Shown here: positions 1-5,698 of the stretch, one piece after another
How the letters are laid out: every line of letters begins with the position of its first letter
How positions within the stretch are numbered: the first letter of the stretch is position 1
Translations under genes and position numbers: made by a program
Assembly: GCA_963661325.1 (NCBI GenBank)
Contig: CAVLBP010000129.1
Span: 1 to 5,698 of the forward strand
Length of the DNA stretch: 5,698 bases
Origin: Pararoseburia sp963661325
GTDB lineage: Bacteria; Bacillota; Clostridia; Lachnospirales; Lachnospiraceae
Direction: 5' to 3'
Notes under the pieces: model-generated
What the model was told of the DNA's origin: nothing
The model's input: only the letters and a program-made list of their open reading frames with translations
The model's database searches: none

Positions 1-732
1 GCGGCAGAGTATGCGCAGGGCAATCTCAAAGAAGCCGTAGCCGTCTATGACTCGATCGTTGATTATGATGAGACCGATTATCGTCCCTGCTTTTTACGGG
101 GCAGCGTTTATTTAAACGAGGGCGAGAAGGAAAAAGCGATCAAAGATTACGAAGAAGCGGTCAAGCGCGCCGGCAACAATTACGAATTATATATTTTGAT
201 CTGCCAGAATCTGAAAGCCTCCGGGATGGAAGAAGAGGGCGATAATTTCTTAGATGAGGCACTGGCTCTGGATGGGACAAGCGGTGAGGACTATCTGGGA
301 AAAGGGCGGATCTACCTGGAACAGGGGGACTATAAGCAGGCAATCGAATATTTGCAGACGGCAGTAGAGAAGAAGGCGGCAGACGCCAAGGTCTATCTGG
401 CAGAGACTTACGAGGCATCCGGGGACAGCGACAGCGCATCCAGACTTTTAGCAGAGTATGTCAAGGAGGAAAAGCCTTCGGCAGAGGCACTGGCACTTCT
501 GGGTAATATGGAAGTTAAGGCAGGCAATTATGACAAGGCATTGGAGTATTATCAGGAAGGCATCAAAAAAGAAGATGATACCGCCATGCAGGATCTTCTA
601 AAAGGGCAGATCGTAGCCTTGGAATACACAGGCGATTTTAGCAGTGCCAAGGAAAAAATGACAGAATATCTGGCAAAATATCCGACGGATCAGGCAGCCT
701 TAAGAGAACAGACTTTTCTACAAACTAGATAA
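1..732 (+). CDS. TPR-repeat protein, C-terminal part (5' end outside window)
   Basis: The frame is open from base 1 to the TAA at 730-732, giving 243 visible residues. No start with a ribosome binding site is seen, so the gene begins left of the window. The protein is almost entirely helical tetratricopeptide repeats: about seven 34-residue units can be laid out, with characteristic small/aromatic positions such as GKGRIYLEQGDYKQAIEYL, LLGNMEVKAGNYDKALEYY and GSVYLNEGEKEKAIKDYEEA. It ends shortly after the last repeat with a short tail (REQTFLQTR). TPR arrays are protein-protein interaction scaffolds with no catalytic role. The partner cannot be told from this fragment, and whether the missing N-terminus carries a lipoprotein or other export signal is unknown. 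Its composition is acidic and rich in Ala, Glu and Lys. A promoter of its own separates nrdD from it, so functional linkage to nrdD is not implied. The fold assignment is confident; the function is not. Confidence 0.88.
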   Translation, partial: AAEYAQGNLKEAVAVYDSIVDYDETDYRPCFLRGSVYLNEGEKEKAIKDYEEAVKRAGNNYELYILICQNLKASGMEEEGDNFLDEALALDGTSGEDYLGKGRIYLEQGDYKQAIEYLQTAVEKKAADAKVYLAETYEASGDSDSASRLLAEYVKEEKPSAEALALLGNMEVKAGNYDKALEYYQEGIKKEDDTAMQDLLKGQIVALEYTGDFSSAKEKMTEYLAKYPTDQAALREQTFLQTR

Positions 733-734
733 AA

Positions 735-751
735 TTCGTCAAAATGACGAA
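735..751. repeat. Perfect 7-bp inverted repeat after the TPR gene
   Basis: TTCGTCA and TGACGAA flank a 3-base AAA spacer, starting three bases after the TPR stop codon. On the + strand there is no T-run after it, so it is not a standard rho-independent terminator for the TPR gene. Read on the minus strand it is followed by TTTT. It could be a weak 3'-end stabilising hairpin. It also lies immediately upstream of the first NrdR-like box. Confidence 0.4.
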
Positions 752-752
752 A

Positions 753-768
753 ATACTATATATAGTGA
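753..768. promoter_or_regulatory. NrdR-like box 1
   Basis: The 16-mer ATACTATATATAGTGA matches the published NrdR box consensus (acaCwAtATaTwGtgt) at about 14 of 16 positions and contains a perfect 12-bp palindrome, ACTATATATAGT. NrdR is an ATP-cone/zinc-ribbon repressor of ribonucleotide reductase genes and binds pairs of such boxes. This copy lies just upstream of the predicted -35 element of nrdD. The assignment rests on motif match, on the paired copy 32 bp downstream, and on the identity of the regulated gene. Confidence 0.75.
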
Positions 769-775
769 AATGATA

Positions 776-804
776 TTGACCCATGCACCATATTTTGATA
801 GAAT
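776..804 (+). promoter_or_regulatory. Predicted sigma-A promoter of nrdD
   Basis: A -35 element TTGACC (776-781, 5 of 6 to consensus) is followed after exactly 17 bp by a -10 element TAGAAT (799-804, 5 of 6). The -10 is preceded by TGA, giving an extended -10. Transcription would start near 811, leaving an untranslated leader of roughly 80 bases before the ATG at 894. The -35 sits between the two NrdR-like boxes, and the second box overlaps the -10, an arrangement suited to repression by occlusion. Confidence 0.75.
785..800. promoter_or_regulatory. NrdR-like box 2
   Basis: GCACCATATTTTGATA matches the NrdR consensus at about 11 of 16 positions, keeping the central CxATATxTxG core but losing the right flank. 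It starts 32 bp after box 1, about three helical turns. That agrees with the helically phased spacing described for tandem NrdR sites. It occupies the promoter spacer and overlaps the first two bases of the -10. On its own it would be a weak call; the spacing is what supports it. Confidence 0.6.
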
Positions 805-832
805 TTGTACATAAATGGCGTTTGAACGAGAA

Positions 833-849
833 ACATGTCGCTTACATGT
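833..849 (+). repeat. Twin ACATGT palindromes in the nrdD leader
   Basis: ACATGT occurs at 833-838 and again at 844-849, separated by CGCTT. Because each copy is its own reverse complement, the pair can fold into a 6-bp stem with a 5-base loop in the leader RNA, upstream of the ribosome binding site. No known riboswitch or leader family is recognised. It may be chance. Confidence 0.3.
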
Positions 850-893
850 ATGGAGTTTGGAGAACCAAGGGATTTTGAAAGGTGGATTAGGAA

Positions 894-3269
894 ATGTTTG
901 AAGTTGTGAAAAGGGATGGACAAGTAACAGAGTTCAACTTGGGGAAGATCAATGATGCGATCGCCAAGGCATTTGATGCGACACAGATGTCTTATAATGA
1001 TGATATCATTGGTTTATTGTCTTTGCGCGTATCTGCTCATTTTCAGGATAAGATCAAGGACGGAAAGGTATCGGTAGAGGCGATCCAGGACAGTGTGGAG
1101 ACCGTTTTGGAGCAGACCGGTTATACCGATGTTGCCAAGGCATATATCCTGTATCGTAAGCAGCGTGAAAAGATGCGTAATATGAAGTCTACGATCTTAG
1201 ACTACAAGGATGTCATCAATAGTTATGTAAAGGTAGAAGACTGGCGTGTAAAGGAAAATTCTACCGTTACGTATTCTGTAGGAGGTCTGATCTTAAGCAA
1301 CTCCGGCGCAGTGACGGCAAACTACTGGCTGTCCGAGATCTATGATGAGGAGATTGCAGAGGCACACCGCAATGCAGATATCCACATCCACGATCTGTCT
1401 ATGCTGACCGGTTATTGTGCAGGCTGGTCTTTGAAGCAGTTGATCCAGGAAGGTCTGGGCGGTATTTCCGGCAAGATCACATCCGCTCCGGCAGCACATT
1501 TATCCGTGCTTTGCAATCAGATGGTAAACTTCCTCGGTATCATGCAGAACGAATGGGCAGGAGCACAGGCATTTTCTTCTTTTGATACCTATCTGGCACC
1601 ATTCGTAAAGGTAGACAATCTGACCTACCGTGAAGTGAAAAAATGCATCGAAGCATTTATTTATGGAGTAAATACACCGAGCCGTTGGGGAACACAGGCA
1701 CCATTTTCCAACATTACTTTGGACTGGACGGTTCCGGCAGACCTTGCAGAATTACCTGCTATCGTCGGCGGCAAGGAAATGGACTTTAAGTATAAGGACT
1801 GCAAGAAGGAAATGGATATGGTCAACCGTGCATTCCTTGAGATCATGATCGAGGGTGATGCCAACGGTCGCGGTTTCCAGTATCCGATCCCTACTTATTC
1901 TATTACCAGAGATTTTGACTGGTCCGACACCGAGAACAACAGACTGCTCTTTGAAATGACTGCAAAATACGGTACACCGTATTTTTCAAATTATATCAAC
2001 AGTGACATGGAACCGAGCGATGTGCGTTCTATGTGCTGTAGACTGCGTCTTGATCTGAGAGAACTCCGCAAGAAGTCCGGTGGCTTCTTTGGATCAGGTG
2101 AGAGTACCGGATCTGTTGGTGTCGTTACGATCAACATGCCGCGTATCGCATATCTGGCAAAGGATGAGGCAGACTTTTACGCAAGACTGGATCATATGAT
2201 GGATGTTGCCGCAAGATCCTTAAAGATCAAGCGTGGTGTCATCACCAAACTTTTAAATGAAGGTCTTTACCCATATACCAAGCGTTATCTGGGAACCTTT
2301 GACAACCATTTCTCAACGATCGGTCTGATCGGTATGAACGAAGTGGGACTCAATGCCAAGTGGCTTGGCATGGATCTGACACATGAAGAGACACAGCAGT
2401 TTACCAAGGATGTCCTCAATCATATGCGCAAGCGCCTGTCTGATTACCAGGAAGAATACGGTGATCTTTACAATCTGGAGGCAACACCGGCAGAGTCAAC
2501 GACCTATCGTCTGGCAAAGCATGATGTAGCACAGTTCCCGGATATCAAGACTGCAGGCAAGGAAGGAGATACACCTTTCTATACCAACAGTTCACACTTG
2601 CCGGTAGAATACACATCCGACATTTTCGATGCATTGGATATCCAGGATGACTTGCAGACCCTTTATACCTCAGGAACCGTATTCCACGCATTCCTGGGTG
2701 AAAAGTTAGACACATGGGAGTCGGCGGCAAAACTGGTCCGCACCATTGCGGAAAACTACAAGTTGCCGTATTACACCCTGTCTCCGACCTACTCTGTATG
2801 TAAGGAGCATGGTTATATCGCAGGCGAGCATTTCACCTGCCCGCATTGTGGAGCAAAGGCAGAAGTATATTCCCGTATCACAGGCTACTATCGTCCGGTA
2901 CAGAACTGGAACGAGGGTAAGACCCAGGAATACAAGAATAGAAAGTTATATGACATCAAGAAATCTGTTTTGAAAAAGCCGGCAAAGAGTCTGGTGACGA
3001 TCACGGAAGATGATGTCAAGATCCAGCCTTTGCATAGTGTAAAATATCTCTTTACCACAAAGACCTGCCCGAATTGTGCCATGGCAAAGGAGATCTTAAA
3101 GGATCAGGAATATGTTGTGATCGACGCAGAAGAAAATGTGGAACTGACACAGCAGTATGGTGTTATGCAGGCACCAACACTGGTGGTGGTAGACGGAGAA
3201 CATACAAAGAAATATGTGAATGCATCCAACATTCAAAAGTTTGTGGATGAGACACTGGTGCAACAATAG
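894..3269 (+). CDS. nrdD: Anaerobic (class III) ribonucleoside-triphosphate reductase with fused C-terminal redoxin domain
   Basis: A 791-residue glycyl-radical enzyme that reduces ribonucleoside triphosphates to deoxyribonucleotides in the cytoplasm without oxygen. The start ATG follows AAAGGTGG (878-885) by 8 bases. Residues 1-95 are an ATP cone (VVKRDG, FNLGKINDAI), the allosteric activity site. Residues 100-700 are the NrdD core: C175 in LTGYC fits the thiyl-radical cysteine, C381/C382 (SMCCRL) the second active-site cysteine region, and E534 lies in TPAES. A metal site is built from C636, H639, C649 and C652, and the radical glycine is G664 in RITGYY. Residues 714-791 form a glutaredoxin/NrdH-like domain with C725-P-N-C728 and a cis-proline motif (APT, P761). 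The extra domain explains the length against about 710 for E. coli NrdD. The Asn found before LGV in formate-using enzymes is missing (TGSVGV). NrdR-like boxes imply NrdR control. Activation needs NrdG, not encoded here. Confidence 0.97.
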   Translation: MFEVVKRDGQVTEFNLGKINDAIAKAFDATQMSYNDDIIGLLSLRVSAHFQDKIKDGKVSVEAIQDSVETVLEQTGYTDVAKAYILYRKQREKMRNMKSTILDYKDVINSYVKVEDWRVKENSTVTYSVGGLILSNSGAVTANYWLSEIYDEEIAEAHRNADIHIHDLSMLTGYCAGWSLKQLIQEGLGGISGKITSAPAAHLSVLCNQMVNFLGIMQNEWAGAQAFSSFDTYLAPFVKVDNLTYREVKKCIEAFIYGVNTPSRWGTQAPFSNITLDWTVPADLAELPAIVGGKEMDFKYKDCKKEMDMVNRAFLEIMIEGDANGRGFQYPIPTYSITRDFDWSDTENNRLLFEMTAKYGTPYFSNYINSDMEPSDVRSMCCRLRLDLRELRKKSGGFFGSGESTGSVGVVTINMPRIAYLAKDEADFYARLDHMMDVAARSLKIKRGVITKLLNEGLYPYTKRYLGTFDNHFSTIGLIGMNEVGLNAKWLGMDLTHEETQQFTKDVLNHMRKRLSDYQEEYGDLYNLEATPAESTTYRLAKHDVAQFPDIKTAGKEGDTPFYTNSSHLPVEYTSDIFDALDIQDDLQTLYTSGTVFHAFLGEKLDTWESAAKLVRTIAENYKLPYYTLSPTYSVCKEHGYIAGEHFTCPHCGAKAEVYSRITGYYRPVQNWNEGKTQEYKNRKLYDIKKSVLKKPAKSLVTITEDDVKIQPLHSVKYLFTTKTCPNCAMAKEILKDQEYVVIDAEENVELTQQYGVMQAPTLVVVDGEHTKKYVNASNIQKFVDETLVQQ

Positions 3270-3275
3270 CATTTG

Positions 3276-3310
3276 AGGGGCGAAGGCATATCCTTTCGTC
3301 CCTTATTTTT
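3276..3310 (+). terminator. Rho-independent terminator of nrdD
   Basis: A GC-rich stem starts seven bases after the nrdD stop. AGGGGCGAAGG (3276-3286) pairs with CCTTTCGTCCCT (3292-3303) around a CATAT loop, with one G-T wobble and one bulged T. TTATTTTT follows directly. This is a textbook intrinsic terminator and would end most nrdD transcripts before pyrC. Confidence 0.88.
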
Positions 3311-3323
3311 GAAACAGACCAAA

Positions 3324-3356
3324 GGGGACAATCCTTGTGGCAAAAGGAACGTCCCT
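3324..3356 (+). repeat. Second hairpin between terminator and pyrC ribosome binding site
   Basis: GGGGAC (3324-3329) pairs with GTCCCT (3351-3356), including one G-T wobble. After a 2x2 internal loop, TCCTT (3332-3336) pairs with AAGGA (3344-3348) around a 7-base loop. There is no T-run, so it is not a terminator. It ends 6 bases before the AGGAG of pyrC and would lie in the pyrC leader RNA. It could be a leader structure affecting pyrC expression or a dispersed REP-like palindrome; the sequence alone does not decide. Confidence 0.5.
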
Positions 3357-3373
3357 ATGAACAGGAGTAAAAG

Positions 3374-4651
3374 ATGGGAATTTTAATCAAAAACGGACAC
3401 ATTTTAAATCCGCCGACAGGAACGGATGAGGTCATGGATCTCTATGTGGAAGGAGACCGCGTGACAAAGATGCAAAAGGATCTGGCGGCAGGAGCGGAGG
3501 ATCAGGTGATCGATGCCAGCGGCTGCTATGTTTTTCCGGGATTTATTGATCTGCATGTGCATCTGCGCGACCCGGGACTTACCGCAAAAGAAGACATTGA
3601 GACCGGATCGCGGGCAGCGGCACATGGGGGATATACCACGATTGTTGCTATGCCAAATACCAAGCCGGTTGCTGATTGCCCGGAGGTCATCCACTATGTG
3701 CATGAGAAGGCGGCAGAAGTCGGTCTGACCCACGTATTGCAGGTGGGATCTGTGACAAAAGGCATGGAGGGCAAAGAATTATCAGACCTATCCGGCATGA
3801 TACAAGCCGGTATCCCGGCAATCTCCGAGGATGGCAAGAGCGTTATGGATTCGGGGCTTTACCGGGAAGCCATGAAGATCCTAGCAAAGGCAGATATCCC
3901 GGTATTGGCACATTGCGAGGACATCAATCTGGTGCAGGGCGGTGTCATCAACCAGGGGAATAAGTCAAAGGAACTTGGCGTATCCGGGATTTCCAATGCT
4001 GTAGAAAACGTCATCGTAGCACGCGACATCATGCTTGCTGAGGAGACCGGTGCAAGACTGCATCTTTGCCATTGTTCTACCAAGGAATCAGTAGAACTGG
4101 TGCGTGATGCCAAGAAAAAGGGGATCAAGGTCAGTGGAGAAGTATGTCCGCATCATTTTACCCTGACAGAAGATGATATTGTGGAGGGGGATGCCAATTA
4201 TAAGATGAACCCGCCACTGCGTACCAAGGCGGATGTAGATGCCTTAAAGGCAGGACTTCGTGACGGTATCATGGAAGTCATTTCTACCGACCATGCACCG
4301 CATACGGCAGAGGAAAAAGCAAAAGATCTAAAGAGTGCACCGTTTGGTATCGTGGGTATGGAGACGGCTGCGGCACTGACCTATACAGAACTGGTGCAGG
4401 GCGGTTATCTCAGCCCTATGGGCATGGCAGAGAAAATGAGCACCAACCCGGCGCGTATCCTTGGTATCGACAAGGGCGATATCAGCGTAGGACACCTTGC
4501 AGATATCACGATCTTTGATCCAAAGGACACTTACGAGATCCATGCAGCAGACTTTGCCAGCAAGGGAAAGAATATGCCGTTTGAGGGAAGAAAAGTGACC
4601 GGTCGTGTGATTGGCACGATTTTGGACGGACGTATTGTTTATCAGAAGTAA
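3374..4651 (+). CDS. pyrC: Dihydroorotase, class I
   Basis: A 425-residue cytoplasmic zinc amidohydrolase that interconverts N-carbamoyl-L-aspartate and dihydroorotate, the third step of de novo UMP synthesis. AGGAG (3363-3367) lies 6 bases before the ATG. The fold's signature residues are all visible: H61 and H63 in DLHVHLRDPG, substrate-binding R65 and N95 (MPNT), D153 (SEDGKS), H180 (LAHCED), H233 (LCHCST), and catalytic D306 in STDHAPHT. An Asp at 153, where class II enzymes carry a carboxylated lysine, and the length near 425 place it with the class I enzymes of Bacillus and Aquifex. The final strands (GHLADITIFDP, GRVIGTILDGRIVY) form the usual small beta domain, so the gene is complete. 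It follows nrdD by 104 bp with a terminator between. No clear promoter was found there, so readthrough or an unrecognised promoter must drive it. Allantoinase is a related alternative but fits less well. Confidence 0.96.
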   Translation: MGILIKNGHILNPPTGTDEVMDLYVEGDRVTKMQKDLAAGAEDQVIDASGCYVFPGFIDLHVHLRDPGLTAKEDIETGSRAAAHGGYTTIVAMPNTKPVADCPEVIHYVHEKAAEVGLTHVLQVGSVTKGMEGKELSDLSGMIQAGIPAISEDGKSVMDSGLYREAMKILAKADIPVLAHCEDINLVQGGVINQGNKSKELGVSGISNAVENVIVARDIMLAEETGARLHLCHCSTKESVELVRDAKKKGIKVSGEVCPHHFTLTEDDIVEGDANYKMNPPLRTKADVDALKAGLRDGIMEVISTDHAPHTAEEKAKDLKSAPFGIVGMETAAALTYTELVQGGYLSPMGMAEKMSTNPARILGIDKGDISVGHLADITIFDPKDTYEIHAADFASKGKNMPFEGRKVTGRVIGTILDGRIVYQK

Positions 4652-4683
4652 CTGGGGTATCATAGGAAAAGAATAAATAGGTA

Positions 4684-4713
4684 ATTGCGAAACTTGCGGT
4701 GCTCGTTCGCAAT
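4684..4713. repeat. Hairpin A downstream of pyrC
   Basis: ATTGCGAA (4684-4691) and TTCGCAAT (4706-4713) form a perfect 8-bp stem around a 14-base loop containing TGCTC. No T-run follows, so it does not look like a terminator for pyrC. It lies between pyrC and the transposase gene, 178 bp of sequence without a supported gene. Confidence 0.6.
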
Positions 4714-4732
4714 CCTGAAACAAAACAAGGAA

Positions 4733-4755
4733 GAATTCGCGCAGAGCACGAATTC
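4733..4755. repeat. Hairpin B downstream of pyrC
   Basis: GAATTCG (4733-4739) and CGAATTC (4749-4755) form a perfect 7-bp stem around the loop CGCAGAGCA. The loop's GAGCA is complementary to TGCTC in the loop of hairpin A. An alternative outer pairing, CCTGAA (4714-4719) with TTCAGG (4753-4758), competes for the same bases. No T-run follows in either direction. Confidence 0.6.
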
Positions 4756-4829
4756 AGGAATGAAAAATGGATAACTGGACATTTCAGGCGCACTTTAATA
4801 AGCTATTGGCCTTATGAAAGTGGTAAGTC

Positions 4830-5698
4830 CTAAGCTATGAGTGGTTTTATGCTTCGAATATATTCGTGGTGATTGATCTTATCTGCGAGAACAACAGTAA
4901 TAAGTTGTGTGATCCCGGCAAGGATCAGATCAGCATGCAGAGTCTTCTCATTTTGGGTTCGGCGTCCTGCAAGACAGAGACTGTCTTTGATGTGGTTGAT
5001 ATCTCTTTCGACAACAGCCCTGATTTTATAGGTATCATCCCAGTCTTCGGTGCCACGAATCGTTCCGGGATAAGCACGAAGATCCTTTTCCGGGTAGATG
5101 TAGACCATCCGCCCACATTTAGAAGAGGTACAAGGGTTGTCGCAGAAACAATAACGATGGGCTTTTTGAGTTGATTTATCATAAATCCATTTCATTTTTG
5201 GACAGACAAATTTATATCTTGTTACTCCGCTGCGAAGTTTGGAAGTGCCTTCGTACTTCATTGGTAAAGACGGATCATGGGGACAACACGGAATGCCAGC
5301 TTCATTGATGGAATAATCCGGATTTTCAAGTCCGGATCTTGCATTCAGCGGAATATAAGCTTTCGAGAAATGTTTGTCATTACCAAAAGTGTCACCGGTA
5401 AGAAGGCCCTTATAGAGCTGTGCGGTATCGAAAGCAGCATCACCTAGGAAGATTTTTGGATTAATCAAAGGATGCTTGGAAAAGAAGTCCTTCAGTGTCG
5501 GGATTAAAAGTTTCGAATCATGAACACATTTATCTTCGTCAGGGGAATCGGATTTCTTTTCGACAACGATATCAGGATGTGAAGCCATAAAGTTTTTGTT
5601 ATAAAAAGATACGTGGCGGATGATGCCCAGGCCGTTGGTGACAATGCCGAACTTGAAGACATAGCAAAAATGCCCATTGATATAAAGCTGCTTAATCT
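4830..5698 (-). CDS. DDE transposase, IS4/IS1182-like (N-terminus outside window)
   Basis: The minus-strand frame is open from the right edge down to the TAG at 4830-4832. It shows 288 complete codons, 36 of them upstream of the internal ATG at 5586-5588. That ATG is not the real start, since the protein continues in frame before it (YINGHFCYVFKFGIVTNGLG). Counting from that Met, D50 in FLGDAAFD fits the second catalytic Asp, and E194 lies in a perfect Y-(2)-R-(3)-E-(6)-K signature (Y187, R190, E194, K201), diagnostic of the IS4-type DDE superfamily. The first Asp is presumably outside the window. Between them lies a cysteine-rich insertion (CPKMKW, then CFCDNPCTSSKC), possibly metal-binding. 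The enzyme would cut and rejoin its own element's ends. The visible reading frame is undamaged. Its convergent orientation to pyrC means insertion has not broken that gene. The exact IS family is from memory. Confidence 0.9.
   Translation of the reverse strand, partial: IKQLYINGHFCYVFKFGIVTNGLGIIRHVSFYNKNFMASHPDIVVEKKSDSPDEDKCVHDSKLLIPTLKDFFSKHPLINPKIFLGDAAFDTAQLYKGLLTGDTFGNDKHFSKAYIPLNARSGLENPDYSINEAGIPCCPHDPSLPMKYEGTSKLRSGVTRYKFVCPKMKWIYDKSTQKAHRYCFCDNPCTSSKCGRMVYIYPEKDLRAYPGTIRGTEDWDDTYKIRAVVERDINHIKDSLCLAGRRTQNEKTLHADLILAGITQLITVVLADKINHHEYIRSIKPLIA

Larger units (their letters stand above)
4652..5698 (-). mobile_element. Insertion sequence, IS4/IS1182-like, truncated by window edge (left boundary approximate)
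   Basis: The transposase coding region and its downstream flank occupy the right end of the window. The element's far end lies outside, so terminal inverted repeats and target duplication cannot be identified. The near end must fall somewhere in 4652-4829, because pyrC is intact up to 4651. The two hairpins at 4684-4755 may be part of the element's 3' non-coding tail. The listed left limit is simply the first base after pyrC. Confidence 0.5.

Noticed and set aside
196..732. TTG at 196 as the start of the TPR gene
   Set aside because: The same frame is open back to base 1 and encodes two further TPR-like units. There is no ribosome binding site before the TTG, so the gene simply starts outside the window.
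735..751. Inverted repeat as terminator of the TPR gene
   Set aside because: The + strand lacks a T-run after it, and the stem is short and AT-balanced. It is kept only as a repeat.
2746..2973. Alternative + strand frame of 75 codons within nrdD
   Set aside because: It overlaps the conserved metal-binding and radical-glycine region of nrdD in another frame and has no features of a real protein.
3311..3373. PyrR-type pyrimidine attenuator or a sigma-A promoter ahead of pyrC
   Set aside because: No sequence resembling the conserved PyrR anti-antiterminator loop was found. Candidate -10 hexamers such as GACAAT (3327-3332) have no -35 at acceptable spacing.
4328..4793. Long open frames antisense to pyrC
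   Set aside because: They lie opposite a fully conserved enzyme gene, overlap each other in different frames, and have no family resemblance. They are coding shadows.
4767..4817. Mini-ORF of 16 codons (starting MDNWTFQAH) with AGGA upstream
   Set aside because: It is very short and lies in the probable 3' flank of the insertion sequence. No homology is recognised. It could be a remnant of a gene start cut by the IS but cannot be supported.
4855..4866. Perfect 12-bp palindrome CGAATATATTCG
   Set aside because: It lies inside the transposase C-terminal codons and is AT-rich. With no context to suggest a binding site, it is probably chance.
1..5698. CRISPR arrays, tRNA or rRNA genes, defence or toxin-antitoxin modules
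   Set aside because: No regularly spaced repeats, cloverleaf or rRNA-like segments, or recognisable defence proteins were seen on either strand.

Overview
The window looks like a chromosomal segment of an anaerobic, low-to-mid-GC Firmicute, most likely a clostridial Lachnospiraceae-type genome. The grounds are a class III (oxygen-sensitive) ribonucleotide reductase, strong AGGAG/AAGGTGG-type Shine-Dalgarno sites, a sigma-A-like promoter, and a transposase of a kind I associate from memory with gut Clostridia. The taxonomic assignment is inference.

Layout: (1) 1-732 (+) is the C-terminal part of a tetratricopeptide-repeat (TPR) protein whose start lies left of the window. (2) 733-893 is a compact regulatory region. 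It holds a near-consensus promoter and two NrdR-like boxes set 32 bp apart. (3) 894-3269 (+) is nrdD, the anaerobic ribonucleoside-triphosphate reductase. It has an N-terminal ATP cone, the glycyl-radical core and, unusually, a fused C-terminal glutaredoxin/NrdH-like domain with a CPNC motif. (4) 3270-3373 carries a rho-independent terminator followed by a second hairpin just before the next gene's ribosome binding site. (5) 3374-4651 (+) is pyrC, a class I dihydroorotase with all expected metal and catalytic residues. (6) 4652-4829 is non-coding and holds two hairpins whose loops are partly complementary. (7) 4830-5698 (-) is a DDE transposase of the IS4/IS1182-like superfamily, running off the right edge.

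nrdD and pyrC both serve DNA precursor supply: pyrC makes dihydroorotate for UMP synthesis, and nrdD reduces ribonucleoside triphosphates to deoxyribonucleotides under anaerobic conditions. The terminator between them suggests they are at least partly separate transcription units. The radical activase gene nrdG, which often follows nrdD, is not in the window.

Nothing here is convincingly a wholly new system. The most interesting points are the NrdD-redoxin fusion, which matches active-site changes away from the formate-using subtype; the promoter-embedded NrdR box pair; and the two paired-hairpin arrangements flanking pyrC.
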